Positions 1 through 8,433 of a stretch of DNA of 48,945 nt are shown here, piece after piece. Numbering within the stretch: the first letter of the stretch is position 1; each line of letters starts with the position of its first letter. This DNA comes from Bacillus sp. MUM 116. GTDB taxonomy: Bacteria; Bacillota; Bacilli; Bacillales; Cytobacillaceae. The notes under the pieces were generated by a model. That model was not told the origin of the DNA. It made no database searches and saw only the letters and a program-made list of their open reading frames with translations. The position numbers and the translations under genes are program-made. The DNA lies in the NCBI RefSeq assembly GCF_001866655.1, contig NZ_MLYR01000033.1, forward strand, positions 1-48,945, given 5' to 3'.

Positions 1-315
1 GTAGTGAGTGGTGGAAATAATTATTATTTATCCACAATTTTTTTAACATTAATTTGTTTAGGACAAGGATCCTTGATTTCCAAGATTGGAGAGAAATCTT
101 TAGGTATTTATGTTTTACATGTGTTTTTAATTAATATTAGTAATACAATTTTAACCCATTTTGATATGAACTTTTTAAGGGAAACAATTTTCTGGAATAT
201 TTTATTCCCGCTTTGTATCTTTATTTTTTCATACTATTCATATGTTTTTATTAAATATATTGGAAGAAATATAAAATTAAAGAAATTTAGTTCTCGTTCA
301 AAAGCTACATATTAA
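1..315 (+). CDS. acyltransferase 3 family protein, C-terminal part (cut by window edge)
   Basis: The reading frame is open from the first base, so the gene very probably starts upstream of the window; only about 104 C-terminal residues are visible. They form at least three hydrophobic segments. The motif IGEKSLGIYVLHVFLI is typical of the last membrane helices of acyltransferase-3 (OafA/WecH-like) proteins, where the Y-x-x-H pattern recurs near the C-terminus. These integral membrane enzymes move acetyl or other acyl groups onto surface sugars. Two further members of the family follow downstream, which supports the call. The end has a basic tail and a TAA stop. The acceptor cannot be told from this fragment. 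Confidence 0.6.
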   Translation, partial: VVSGGNNYYLSTIFLTLICLGQGSLISKIGEKSLGIYVLHVFLINISNTILTHFDMNFLRETIFWNILFPLCIFIFSYYSYVFIKYIGRNIKLKKFSSRSKATY

Positions 316-1250
316 CTCAACTATCGTCAATGTGAAATCGGCAAATAAAACCTGACATAATTAGAAAGGCTGGAAGTCTCCTGCCCAAGTTGACTTTGAA
401 TAAATTTTTGATTTTTTTATTTGTTTTGTGCAAATTAGTGAAGGCCGATTATTGCTACAACCTTGACGGCCTAATTGGGGCGATTTCTTTCATCAAAAAT
501 AGACTATCTATCGTGAGTTGATTGGGGTCACAATAATTTTGCCTTGACAGAATAAAATGTCCAAAATCAACAGTTGTATAGGAAATAATGCATCTACATA
601 CAAAACGGTTTAGAAATTTGATAATTTTAAAGTGAAAATCGATATACAAATGCATTTCTTTTGATTCGAACGATTTCTTTTTTGAAAGAGTACAATGGGG
701 ACTAAGGATGGAATGGTATGCTTTTTTTATTTTTGCTTTGATTAAATGCAAATTTACTAATTATAAAACGAAGAATTCCTTTTGTTCAATCCTGTTACTT
801 TTGATCCTGTTCGACAAGAGTTTTAACAAGTGGAGGCATTGTAATCCAATAGCTTATAAGATCATAATTACCTTCAATCTCATCAACTATGCTGCCGGGA
901 TTATTTTTTTGAAATTTGTCCAGTTCCAGATAGTAATGGATCTTTGCTTCATTGATAGCTACAAGTATTCCTGCCAGTTTGTTCAGTGTTCTGCAATTCT
1001 ATGACTTTGTGTTATCTTTGAACAAATGGAGGAAAATTCAAATGCACTAAATGTATAACTAGTTAAGGGATTTCCAGAATCAAATTTTTTTCTTCCATCC
1101 GGTAATAATAATTAGCTAATAATTACTTTAAGTTTTTTCTCCTTAGTTTAATTTTAACTTTTTATTTTGATAAATCCCTAATGGGTGAGGTTAGGAAAAG
1201 TCGAACCTTTTTTGGGGTTGCTAACATAAATGCGGAGGGGATTTATAATA
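316..1250. other. long intergenic stretch, mostly non-coding, with decayed coding traces
   Basis: More than 900 bases lie between two acyltransferase genes. Open frames on either strand here lack ribosome binding sites and read as unnatural Phe/Ile/Lys-rich protein. One segment on the minus strand (795-998) reads like real protein and is listed separately as a remnant. The last 150 bases are AT-rich and probably hold the promoter of the next gene; I do not see one clear -35/-10 pair. Confidence 0.5.
795..998 (-). pseudogene. decayed coding remnant, family unknown
   Basis: Read on the minus strand this frame gives 67 residues ending in a TAA stop at 795, with a natural-looking composition (for example LNKLAGILVAINEAKIHYYL, then EIEGNYDLISYW). 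Upstream the frame is closed by a TAG at 999-1001, while a neighbouring frame reads VIELQNT just before the switch point, which suggests a frameshift. No start codon with a ribosome binding site is seen. I do not recognise the family. It looks like the tail of a degraded gene in an otherwise non-coding gap, and could also be chance. Confidence 0.25.
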
Positions 1251-2417
1251 ATGAATCAGAATGAACGTATGAAGGAATTAGACTCGATGAGGGGACTAGC
1301 TGCAACATCAGTTGTATTATCTCACTTTTTAGGTGTTGTACCTCTATATTTTGTAATTTATCTATCTAATTCTCCATTTCACATATTTTGGGCGGGGCAC
1401 GAAGCAGTCCTATTTTTCTTTATTTTAAGTGGATTTGTTTTATCACTACCTTATTATAATAATAAAAATCAAGAATATAAAAATTACCTAATTAAAAGAA
1501 TTTGTAGACTTTATATACCTTATCTAACATCAGTGATAATAGCTGTATTGCTTTTGATATTAATACCTCGTATAAAAGCACCTGAACTAACTGGATGGTT
1601 TAATGGTATAGCCCCACCTATCACTATATGGCAGATTTTAAATCACCTTTTACCTTTGGGGGATTTTCAAAGCGCATCATATAACTTTGTAATATGGTCC
1701 CTTGTACATGAAATGAGAATATCAATATTCTTTCCTTTTTTGATGTATTTTGTTTTAAAATTCGATTGGAAAAAAGTCATTTCATTCGGGGTGATTATAT
1801 CTGTTTTTTGCTTATTAACTTGGTATTCTAGTATAAAATTTTTCAAATATGATTTGGTGAAATTTGATACCTCATACCTGTTAACTTTACACTACATCTC
1901 TTTTTTTATGATAGGAGCGTTATTATCTAAACACCGAAAGTTCTTTAATTCTATGTATATGAGGATATCATTAGGATTCAAGTTATTGATTTTGGCTATA
2001 GCAATTTTGGCATATACATTTTCCTGGTGGTTTTTCCATAATGTATTTTTCTTACATTTTCAATTTATCGATGATTGGGTTATTGGATTAGGGTGTTCAA
2101 TCTTTATAATCTTCAGTGTGAATTCTAACATAATAAAATCAATTATGTTATTTAAACCGATCCATTTCATTGGCGAAATTTCCTACAGTTTATATTTGAT
2201 TCACGTTCCTGTCTTACTTTCATCTGTTAATATTTTATATGAAAAATTGCCCATAGGCCTAATTTTAGTTAGTTCTTTTGTATTCTCATTTATAGCAGCA
2301 AGTCTAATGTATTACTTTATTGAAAAGCCTTCTATCAAACTTGGAAAACTTTTAACAAGTCCAACTTTGACATTAGAAAAAAATAAAGTTACAAAACGCG
2401 CATCCGTAAAAATATAA
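1251..2417 (+). CDS. acyltransferase 3 family membrane O-acyltransferase
   Basis: A 388-residue integral membrane protein with about ten hydrophobic segments. The N-terminus ELDSMRGLAATSVVLSHF carries the family signature: an Arg-Gly pair followed by a conserved His in the first membrane helix. The tail IHFIGEISYSLYLIHVPVLL is the conserved C-terminal motif. Such enzymes (OafA, YrhL and relatives) acetylate cell-surface polysaccharide or cell-wall sugars using cytoplasmic acyl donors. The start was set at the ATG at 1251, because GGAGGGG at 1233-1239 is a good ribosome binding site; an in-frame ATG at 1230 would lie on that site. A second acyltransferase gene follows after about 190 bases. 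The acceptor molecule is unknown. Confidence 0.85.
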   Translation: MNQNERMKELDSMRGLAATSVVLSHFLGVVPLYFVIYLSNSPFHIFWAGHEAVLFFFILSGFVLSLPYYNNKNQEYKNYLIKRICRLYIPYLTSVIIAVLLLILIPRIKAPELTGWFNGIAPPITIWQILNHLLPLGDFQSASYNFVIWSLVHEMRISIFFPFLMYFVLKFDWKKVISFGVIISVFCLLTWYSSIKFFKYDLVKFDTSYLLTLHYISFFMIGALLSKHRKFFNSMYMRISLGFKLLILAIAILAYTFSWWFFHNVFFLHFQFIDDWVIGLGCSIFIIFSVNSNIIKSIMLFKPIHFIGEISYSLYLIHVPVLLSSVNILYEKLPIGLILVSSFVFSFIAASLMYYFIEKPSIKLGKLLTSPTLTLEKNKVTKRASVKI

Positions 2418-2610
2418 ATCTTTTTGTTCAGGATAGGAGCATATTAGTTTAAGCCTACGCGTAAAACTTACTTTTATCTTTTATTAAATATACCATTATT
2501 GGATTTATACCTTGAAAGTACTGTTATAGTTGGCAATGTTAAAAGGGTTTTATGCGGAATATAAGGAATTGGTTTAATTTATAGATTTGGAAAAAAAAGG
2601 GGACATAAAA

Positions 2611-3687
2611 ATGGAATTCACAAAACAAGATATGAAAATGACTAAAGGAGTGGCGATCATGTTTATGCTGCTCCTTCATCTTTTTTGTAGGAAAGATGTC
2701 CATGGACTATATGATACATATCCACTAATCAATGGGGTCCCGTTAATTTATTATATTGGTTTATTTGGGGATGCATGTGTGCCCATTTATTGTTTCGCCA
2801 GTGGATATGGATTATTTTTGAGTATTAAAAATTCCAAAGGTCAAACCATCAAAAAGAACGGAATGCGTATTTTTAAATTACTAATTAATTTTTGGATTAT
2901 ATTGTTTCTTTTTGTGGGGATTGGGGGACTTGCTGGGAAGTCTGAAACATTGCCTGGCGATCCTATTAAGTTTATTCTGAATTTCTTTGTTTTATCGAAT
3001 TCCTATAACGGAGCATGGTGGTTTTTGCAGACATATATTCTTCTAGTTTTATTAGCACCAGCACTTTTTAAGATTGTAAGAAAATGCAATTCCTATGTTT
3101 TGATTTCTTTTTCCGGTTTCGTATACTTGATCACTTATATTCAACGAATTAAACATGTTATTGATTTAGGTGATAATTCTACACTGAACATGACTGTAAA
3201 TGCCATTGTTCTATTAGGTACCTCTCAATTGCCTTTTATTGTTGGTGCAGTTTTTGCAAAAGAGAAAATCTATACGAAGATTTCTAAAAAATTTAATAGA
3301 ATTTCGATGAAAAATGTTTTTTGTTTATTAGGTATTCTCCTTTTGGCTGTCATACATGGATTTTATGAGTCTATGATTATTGCTCCAATAACGGGAATTA
3401 CCTTTATTTGTTTATTCAACCTTATTGATAAAAGTAAATTCCTTCAAAAAATTCTAGATTACTTTGGAACACATTCAACAAATATTTGGTTAACTCACAT
3501 GTTTTTTTATATGACGATTTTCCCTAGTCTTGTTTTTGCCGTTAAATATCCAATACTTATTTTCTGTTGGTTAATTAGTCTATGTCTTATTTCTTCTCAT
3601 ATCGTTAATTTCATTTATAAACCTCTCATACTAAGAATTGATAAAAATAACTTGAATTTGAGTAATACAAAAAGGGCGATTGGATAA
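2611..3687 (+). CDS. acyltransferase 3 family membrane protein
   Basis: A 358-residue multi-spanning membrane protein. After MEFTKQDMKMTKGVAIMFML comes the LLLHLFCRKD segment with the conserved early His, and FGTHSTNIWLTHMFFYMTIF near the C-terminus is the usual late acyltransferase-3 motif. It differs clearly from the preceding acyltransferase, so the two are not a recent tandem duplication. The ATG at 2611 is chosen because AAGGGG lies about 8 bases upstream; an in-frame TTG at 2587 has no such site. Members of this branch often sit in capsule, exopolysaccharide or wall-modification loci. Together with the two upstream genes it suggests surface glycan acylation, but no glycosyltransferase is present in the window to confirm it. 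Confidence 0.75.
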   Translation: MEFTKQDMKMTKGVAIMFMLLLHLFCRKDVHGLYDTYPLINGVPLIYYIGLFGDACVPIYCFASGYGLFLSIKNSKGQTIKKNGMRIFKLLINFWIILFLFVGIGGLAGKSETLPGDPIKFILNFFVLSNSYNGAWWFLQTYILLVLLAPALFKIVRKCNSYVLISFSGFVYLITYIQRIKHVIDLGDNSTLNMTVNAIVLLGTSQLPFIVGAVFAKEKIYTKISKKFNRISMKNVFCLLGILLLAVIHGFYESMIIAPITGITFICLFNLIDKSKFLQKILDYFGTHSTNIWLTHMFFYMTIFPSLVFAVKYPILIFCWLISLCLISSHIVNFIYKPLILRIDKNNLNLSNTKRAIG

Positions 3688-3803
3688 AAATGTGTCTTAT
3701 TTGGTGGGAAAATGGTGAATTAAATACCTTTTCCCGCTACGTTTTATAAAGAGCATGTTACCTACAAGATATTTTTAATAAAAAAATCTCATATTTATAA
3801 ATA

Positions 3804-3831
3804 TAAAAGAAAACACCTGCAAAAGCAGGCG
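3804..3831 (-). terminator. rho-independent terminator of the beta-helix gene
   Basis: On the minus strand GCCTGC-TTTT-GCAGGT forms a 6-bp stem (3815-3830) followed by a T-rich tract (GTTTTCTTTT). It lies 20 bases beyond the stop codon of the minus-strand gene at 3850. Confidence 0.8.
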
Positions 3832-3849
3832 CTTAAAAAGGCTTTTCAC

Positions 3850-6519
3850 TTAGTTCAGTGGTCCAAATTTTTTAAAAACAGCCGTTCCTCCAACTAGTTT
3901 CCAAACTTGGAAGTCCCTCTTTGTCCAAACTATAGTACCATCAGTTACAGTAGAGGAAGTCCCCCACGTTGGTTCGGTATTGCCGCTGGCTCCGGCCGAT
4001 GTACACTCATAATAACTGCTTGCATTATTTGTTGGTAAGACTTTGTCTCCAATACTATATATAGAGTTTGCTGTCCAGATAGGTATTCCGGCAATGTCTT
4101 TAACTGTAGAATATAGTGGGGTAGTTGGAAACACAGGCATTACTGTGGAGGATTTTGCGCCCCAAATAGTAGCATAATAAATATATCCATTTACGGAAAT
4201 TTTATCTGCAATAAGATATGTCTTTGAAGCTTGCCAAGCCGGATAGATATCAGAAAAACCCTCTACTGTGCAAACCCAGCCCATAAATCCGTCGGTTGCC
4301 ATATTACTATTTAAAATTTGTTTTCCTAATTTGAAATAACCGGTTGTTGGAATAGAGGTTGACCAATTGTATGGATCAATAACTCTATTAATTGTATTAT
4401 TTTGGAATGAAGGCATCTGGGTTTTATCAACCGAAAAAGTAACATTATCCTCTAAGGTATTGTTAACAAAAATGATTTTAAATTGATCAGGAGTCGGACT
4501 AGGGCAGTTAATTGCCTTCATGGCCAAATTAGATTTAAATCTATTTCCATCCACGATTAAAGTCCCTCCTGTTACATTCAACCAATATCCATCAATCATA
4601 CCAGAAGAAGTAGAAATGGCATTTGAATAATCGAATAAGTTATTTAGTAGTTCTACCCTTCCTTGTGTTTGTGCTGAAAAATAGAAAGCTGTACTAGACC
4701 CTCCATTGAAGGTACAATTTATAAACCTCGCTAATTCATTATTTGAAAAACTAAATAAGCTATATCCATCCCAAGTAAAAGTACACCCTATAAATTCTAC
4801 ATATTTATTTGCGGCTAGATTTCCTGTATTATTAAACCTGCAATTCGTATAAGTGCCTCTTGGTATTTTTATTCCGCCGTTGTTATTCATTGACTTCTTG
4901 GTGTTTAGGAACAGGATATTATTATAGGACCATCCTTCGGTAGCAGTTACATCACCGTTAAATATTACACTTGAAGAACCTAATGAACCTTCAAATATAC
5001 AACCCGTCATGGTTTGCGGATATGTTCCCGCTGAGAATCCTGCACCTGTTATAGCATTATTATAATCCGTGTCAATTGTAAATTTACAATTGGAAACTGA
5101 AACACAATATGCTTTAGGTCTGTTTACGTTTAATGAACTATTTAAAAAAGTATTATTATCGACTAATGCTGGTTCAGTTGTTCCATTATTTATATTTACA
5201 TTAGTTCTATGAAGATGATTATCACTTATCACACATTCACCATTAATATTGACACTTGTATCTTTAAAATAATTTCCTTCTATAAATAATTTCCTTGCAC
5301 CAGCATAACCTGTAATGCCAATACCTCTCTCAATTTTATTATTCCTCACATGGAAGTTTTTCCCTTTAACGAAGATTAATTGCAACGGGCTGTCATGTAG
5401 AAAATTATCTTCAATCCAAAGATTTTGATTTAACGCATAGTTATCTTCAACATCTAATGCGGCAGAAGGCCCAGTACCGCTTATATGATGAATATCATTA
5501 TTTTTAACCCAAACAAATTTTGCCCCCTGTAATGTAACTCCTAGTCTGCGGGTATGGTGGATATGGCACTTTTCTATGAAGGTGAATTTTGGTATTTCCA
5601 TACTTCTTAAAGTTAGCCCGTTACCTGATGCTGAAGGAATATTTGATTGATGCAGTACTATTTTTGCACTAATAGCTCCATCGGGCAGTGGGATCTCATC
5701 ATAAAAATCAACGTTTGTTAAGGATGAGTTAAATGTGCCGTTAGTATTATAAAAAATAATATCAAATGGCAATGTGCCATCAATCTCTGAGCCAACAGTT
5801 TGATAACTAATATCCCCGTATATACCAAAAGTTTTCCATTTAATAATTTGAGGGTTAGTTAAATCTATGAAAATATTAGAACGGATTTTTGTTGAATCCG
5901 CTATTAAGTTACCATTAGCAGTATTGATTGAACCTGATTCAAATGTGATAGCATAAGTTTTAGTTGGAGTGGTAGTAGTATAAATTGCTCCGCCTGTTGC
6001 AAATAAAGATACTCCATCTCCTGTCAAATCTAAAAATTCAATATTATCAATTGTAATAAAGCGGGTGTTAGTTCCTTCACCTTTTGCAGTATTTACGATA
6101 TTGGGAACTAAGACACCCATTCCCCATTCATGTGTGCTAGCTTGTCCAGGTGTTGTGTAGTTATGATTATATCGGTCGCCTTGAATAATCCCGTTTGTTA
6201 CGCGGGAAAACATTTGATTTTGTTTGTAACTAATAACAGAGTAATTAGCTAACCCATTGTTTCGAATTCTTAGGGTAGCTCCATTTAAATTAAGGGTCAT
6301 GAAACTTTGCGGCTGAATTGGAATTGTTTCATCAATTAGATAGGTTCCTTTTTGAAATACAAACTCTGTATATCCCTGTTGTGCAGCCCATACAATTGCA
6401 TTGTTGATTCCATTTGAGTTATTTGTTGCTAATGTTTTATCACCGTAATCAGTAACGGTGTTCGAAACACCCCATTGGGTTAAATCTAAGACATAACTTC
6501 CACTGGGAAGAGTAGTCAT
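3850..6519 (-). CDS. right-handed parallel beta-helix (pectate-lyase-fold) protein with C-terminal binding modules
   Basis: An 889-residue protein without signal peptide or membrane helices. The N-terminal part (DLTQWGVSNTVTDYGDKTLATNN..., then FQKGTYLIDETIPI) is the usual start of pectate-lyase-superfamily beta-helices such as phage tail-spike and exopolysaccharide proteins, in which NNAIVWAAQQG precedes the first coil. Residues about 300-700 are rich in short N-N-x-F/I repeats (VKNNDIHHISG, IEDNFLHDS, VRNNKIERG), as expected of beta-helix coils. The last 130 residues contain two Trp/Tyr-rich modules (WQASKTYLIADKISVNGYIY and WTANSIYSIGDKVLP...PTWGTSSTVTDGTIVWTKRD) like carbohydrate-binding modules of tail proteins. 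GGAGG lies upstream of the ATG. It may bind or cleave a polysaccharide; secretion route and catalytic residues are not evident. It is monocistronic and could be of phage origin. Confidence 0.75.
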   Translation of the reverse strand: MTTLPSGSYVLDLTQWGVSNTVTDYGDKTLATNNSNGINNAIVWAAQQGYTEFVFQKGTYLIDETIPIQPQSFMTLNLNGATLRIRNNGLANYSVISYKQNQMFSRVTNGIIQGDRYNHNYTTPGQASTHEWGMGVLVPNIVNTAKGEGTNTRFITIDNIEFLDLTGDGVSLFATGGAIYTTTTPTKTYAITFESGSINTANGNLIADSTKIRSNIFIDLTNPQIIKWKTFGIYGDISYQTVGSEIDGTLPFDIIFYNTNGTFNSSLTNVDFYDEIPLPDGAISAKIVLHQSNIPSASGNGLTLRSMEIPKFTFIEKCHIHHTRRLGVTLQGAKFVWVKNNDIHHISGTGPSAALDVEDNYALNQNLWIEDNFLHDSPLQLIFVKGKNFHVRNNKIERGIGITGYAGARKLFIEGNYFKDTSVNINGECVISDNHLHRTNVNINNGTTEPALVDNNTFLNSSLNVNRPKAYCVSVSNCKFTIDTDYNNAITGAGFSAGTYPQTMTGCIFEGSLGSSSVIFNGDVTATEGWSYNNILFLNTKKSMNNNGGIKIPRGTYTNCRFNNTGNLAANKYVEFIGCTFTWDGYSLFSFSNNELARFINCTFNGGSSTAFYFSAQTQGRVELLNNLFDYSNAISTSSGMIDGYWLNVTGGTLIVDGNRFKSNLAMKAINCPSPTPDQFKIIFVNNTLEDNVTFSVDKTQMPSFQNNTINRVIDPYNWSTSIPTTGYFKLGKQILNSNMATDGFMGWVCTVEGFSDIYPAWQASKTYLIADKISVNGYIYYATIWGAKSSTVMPVFPTTPLYSTVKDIAGIPIWTANSIYSIGDKVLPTNNASSYYECTSAGASGNTEPTWGTSSTVTDGTIVWTKRDFQVWKLVGGTAVFKKFGPLN

Positions 6520-6864
6520 AAATCCATGCCTCCAATTATTTTAAAATTTTAAAAAGCCACGTTATTTTATAATTCCTTATAGGATCTATAGGAGAAAGCA
6601 GTTGAATATTATTTTTTGATTAGAAATAGTTATAATTGGTTTTGAAAAATGTAAAATTAATTTACTTAGTAGGAGTTGGGTAAATGTTAATATTGGAATG
6701 CTAATTAAATAGTGGCTTTACCAATATATTTATTCCAAATTTTTTATTATGCGTAGACAAAATACTCTACTAAATAGCTTTTTTTATTTAAATCATAGGA
6801 TTATAAAAGCAGAATTTTATTAAATGATTATCAAAATGAATTTTGATGAATTTTGTCGAATGGT

Positions 6865-6882
6865 TGTTCTTTAAAAGGAACG
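6865..6882. promoter_or_regulatory. 18-bp palindromic operator, copy a
   Basis: TGTTCTTTAAAAGGAACG is an imperfect palindrome with arms GTTCTTT / AAGGAAC. It sits immediately upstream of the promoter at 6887. Two more sites of identical length and layout occur at 6981 and 12730. The binding protein is unknown. Confidence 0.5.
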
Positions 6883-6886
6883 ATAT

Positions 6887-6917
6887 TTGGATTATACTTA
6901 TTAAGTAAATATATAAT
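6887..6917 (+). promoter_or_regulatory. sigma-A type promoter of the RiPP-like operon
   Basis: TTGGAT at 6887-6892 is followed after 17 bases by TATATA (6910-6915) with TATAAT overlapping at 6912. It points toward the precursor gene and would give a leader of about 100 bases that contains operator copy b. Confidence 0.5.
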
Positions 6918-6980
6918 TAGTGAATTATAACAATATTAAAATATATTTGAATTGGTAAAGCTTTTATTTTTTTGATTTTT

Positions 6981-6998
6981 TGTTCTTTATAATGAACA
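6981..6998. promoter_or_regulatory. 18-bp palindromic operator, copy b
   Basis: TGTTCTTTATAATGAACA, one mismatch between the 8-base arms. It contains a TATAAT that could itself be a -10, and ends 10 bases before the AAGGAGGTG ribosome binding site of the precursor gene. Its position downstream of the promoter at 6887 suits a repressor. Confidence 0.5.
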
Positions 6999-7021
6999 TA
7001 TTTCGATAAGGAGGTGAAAAA

Positions 7022-7291
7022 GTGATAGCAGAAAAAGTTTATTCAAAACCAATGGTCCTAAGCCATCAACCTATTCAGTTTGAAACTAGGCATTGTTGGA
7101 ATCCTGGAAAAGGGAATAACCCAGATTCAAATGGTAATGGGGGAATACATTTCCCAAATGACAAAAATCCAAATCCAACCCCTTGTGGTGCAGGAACCCC
7201 TGGAAATGGAAACGGGAAGGGCAATGGTAACGGAAATGGTAAGGGGAATGGCAATATCGGTGTAGGCCAATGTAACCCTAAGGTTAACTAA
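7022..7291 (+). CDS. candidate RiPP precursor peptide, Gly/Asn-rich
   Basis: An 89-residue peptide starting at GTG with a strong AAGGAGGTG site 5 bases upstream. The N-terminal part (MIAEKVYSKPMVLSHQPIQF) contains YSKPMV, which fits the Y-x-x-P-x-L leader motif read by PqqD-type recognition domains in lasso peptide loci. The rest has no hydrophobic segment: Cys25, Cys54 and Cys84 flank Asn/Pro-rich stretches and an 18-residue tract GNGNGKGNGNGNGKGNGN. It lies first in an operon with kinase, PqqD, peptidase, exporter and nucleotidyltransferase genes, the standard position for a precursor. The repeat codons vary (GGA/GGG/GGC/GGT, AAT/AAC), so the repeat looks selected at protein level. A final product is not predictable. 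It could alternatively be a small structural or spore-associated protein. Confidence 0.65.
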   Translation: MIAEKVYSKPMVLSHQPIQFETRHCWNPGKGNNPDSNGNGGIHFPNDKNPNPTPCGAGTPGNGNGKGNGNGNGKGNGNIGVGQCNPKVN

Positions 7292-7305
7292 AAGTAAAAA
7301 AGTAT

Positions 7306-7336
7306 GGAAGTCAATGGGGTCTACTCAATGACTTCC
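7306..7336 (+). promoter_or_regulatory. intercistronic hairpin between precursor and kinase genes
   Basis: GGAAGTCA and TGACTTCC form a perfect 8-bp stem around a 15-base loop, 15 bases after the precursor stop codon and 40 before the kinase start. No T-run follows, so it is more likely a transcript-stabilising or processing hairpin, or a leaky terminator, that lets the precursor be made in excess of the enzymes. Confidence 0.5.
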
Positions 7337-7375
7337 TATGTAAATAATTTAAAGTTTCCCATTAAGGAGATCCAT

Positions 7376-8161
7376 ATGAAACAATTAACAACCAAAATTG
7401 GCGACCACTATATCCGTATCCTTTGCCACTCTCAAAAGCTCAATAAATTTTTCGAAAAAAGCTTTCCGGTATTTTTAAATAATGAAGATCAGCAAACCCA
7501 TCTCAACATTAATATTAAGGACGAATACGGCGTACCTTTTAAAGACTATAAAGTTGAGATAACCAAGATGAAACAAAAGATTCTTTACCAAAGAGCTGAT
7601 TACTTAATAGAAGTTGATTCTGAATACAAAGTTGCCACCATTTCTGCCCACGATGAACTTGCCCTAAAACATGCTTTAACCAATCTATATAGCGCATTCA
7701 TCGTCCATCATCAATGGGGGCTGTTAATCCATTCCTCCTGTGCAATAGATAAAGGGAAGGCACATATTTTTTCAGGTCACTCAGGAGCAGGCAAATCAAC
7801 AGCTGCGAGACTTTCCTATCCGAGGGAACTCCTTTCAGATGAAGCAACACTAGTTAAAATTACATCAGAGGGAGTCCAAGTATTTAACTCCCCATTCCGA
7901 AGTGAACTGGAGGCAGAAAAGTTTGAAGGCAATGCAGAATTAGCTAGTATTCAGCTCCTTAACCAGGCAATCCAAAATATCCGGGTGAGATTAGACAAGT
8001 CAGACGCGATTCTTCAGTTAATGGATAAAGTATTTTTCTGGCCACAAAGCAAAGAAGAAATGAAAACGATTATGAGATTAATGACGATGCTAGTGAAACA
8101 AGTGCCAGTTTATGAGCTTCATTTTCAAAAAAATAATACATTTTGGGAGCTAATATCATGA
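7376..8161 (+). CDS. HPr kinase-like protein of a RiPP (lasso-type) locus
   Basis: A 261-residue protein. The Walker A motif GHSGAGKST lies at about residues 134-142, preceded by LIHSSCAIDKGKAHIFS, where the HSS part is characteristic of the HPr-kinase/PEPCK-like fold; LLSDEATLV follows as the acidic second motif. Proteins of this type in paeninodin-like lasso peptide loci phosphorylate the precursor peptide; by analogy this one may phosphorylate Ser or Thr in the peptide encoded just upstream. The ATG at 7376 is used because AAGGAG lies 6 bases before it; an in-frame ATG at 7304 would fall in the intercistronic hairpin. The stop overlaps the next start (ATGA), indicating translational coupling. 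Confidence 0.8.
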   Translation: MKQLTTKIGDHYIRILCHSQKLNKFFEKSFPVFLNNEDQQTHLNINIKDEYGVPFKDYKVEITKMKQKILYQRADYLIEVDSEYKVATISAHDELALKHALTNLYSAFIVHHQWGLLIHSSCAIDKGKAHIFSGHSGAGKSTAARLSYPRELLSDEATLVKITSEGVQVFNSPFRSELEAEKFEGNAELASIQLLNQAIQNIRVRLDKSDAILQLMDKVFFWPQSKEEMKTIMRLMTMLVKQVPVYELHFQKNNTFWELIS

Positions 8162-8433
8162 TGACACCATATATTCAAAAGGAAAATGTTGAAACAACGG
8201 AGCTCGATGGTGAATGGATCCTCTTAAATACGGACCAATTAACCATTACCAAATTAAACGAAGTGGGCGGTTTATGCTGGTCCTTATTAAATAAAGAACA
8301 GACAGCAGAATCCCTTGCATTAGCGGTATCAGAAAAATTTAAATCGACCGAAGACAAGGAACAATTAAAAAAAGACATGGAAGAATTCTTATCTCATCTT
8401 GATGAGTGTGGGCTGATCGAAAATGTTAATTGA
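8158..8433 (+). CDS. PqqD-family peptide-recognition protein
   Basis: A 91-residue protein with the PqqD winged-helix pattern: an N-terminal strand pair (GEWILLNTDQLTITKLNEVGGLCWSLL) followed by helices ending in LSHLDECGLIE. Proteins of this fold (RiPP recognition elements, lasso B1) hold the leader peptide and present it to the processing enzymes. The start ATG overlaps the kinase stop by four bases, with GGGAG about 9 bases upstream, and the next gene starts inside its 3' end. This tight overlap argues that kinase, PqqD protein and peptidase work as one unit on the peptide at 7022. Confidence 0.85.
   Translation: MMTPYIQKENVETTELDGEWILLNTDQLTITKLNEVGGLCWSLLNKEQTAESLALAVSEKFKSTEDKEQLKKDMEEFLSHLDECGLIENVN

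Larger units (their letters stand above)
6520..7021. other. divergent AT-rich control region before the RiPP-like operon
   Basis: About 500 bases between the divergent beta-helix gene and the precursor gene. The half near 7022 holds two copies of an 18-bp palindrome and a sigma-A type promoter, listed separately. The half near 6520 is AT-rich without a gene that I can support. Confidence 0.6.

Noticed and set aside
455..1004. Two open frames of 98 codons on opposite strands.
   Set aside because: No ribosome binding sites, odd Phe/Ile/Lys/His-rich composition, and partial overlap with each other. Only the short minus-strand frame at 795-998 looks protein-like.
7196..7262. CRISPR-like or tandem DNA repeat array.
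   Set aside because: The unit is 6 bases, in frame, and codes for Gly-Asn/Gly-Lys with varied codons; it is a protein repeat.
7080..7265. A second open frame inside the precursor gene.
   Set aside because: It has no ribosome binding site and exists only because the Gly/Asn repeat lacks stop codons in another frame.
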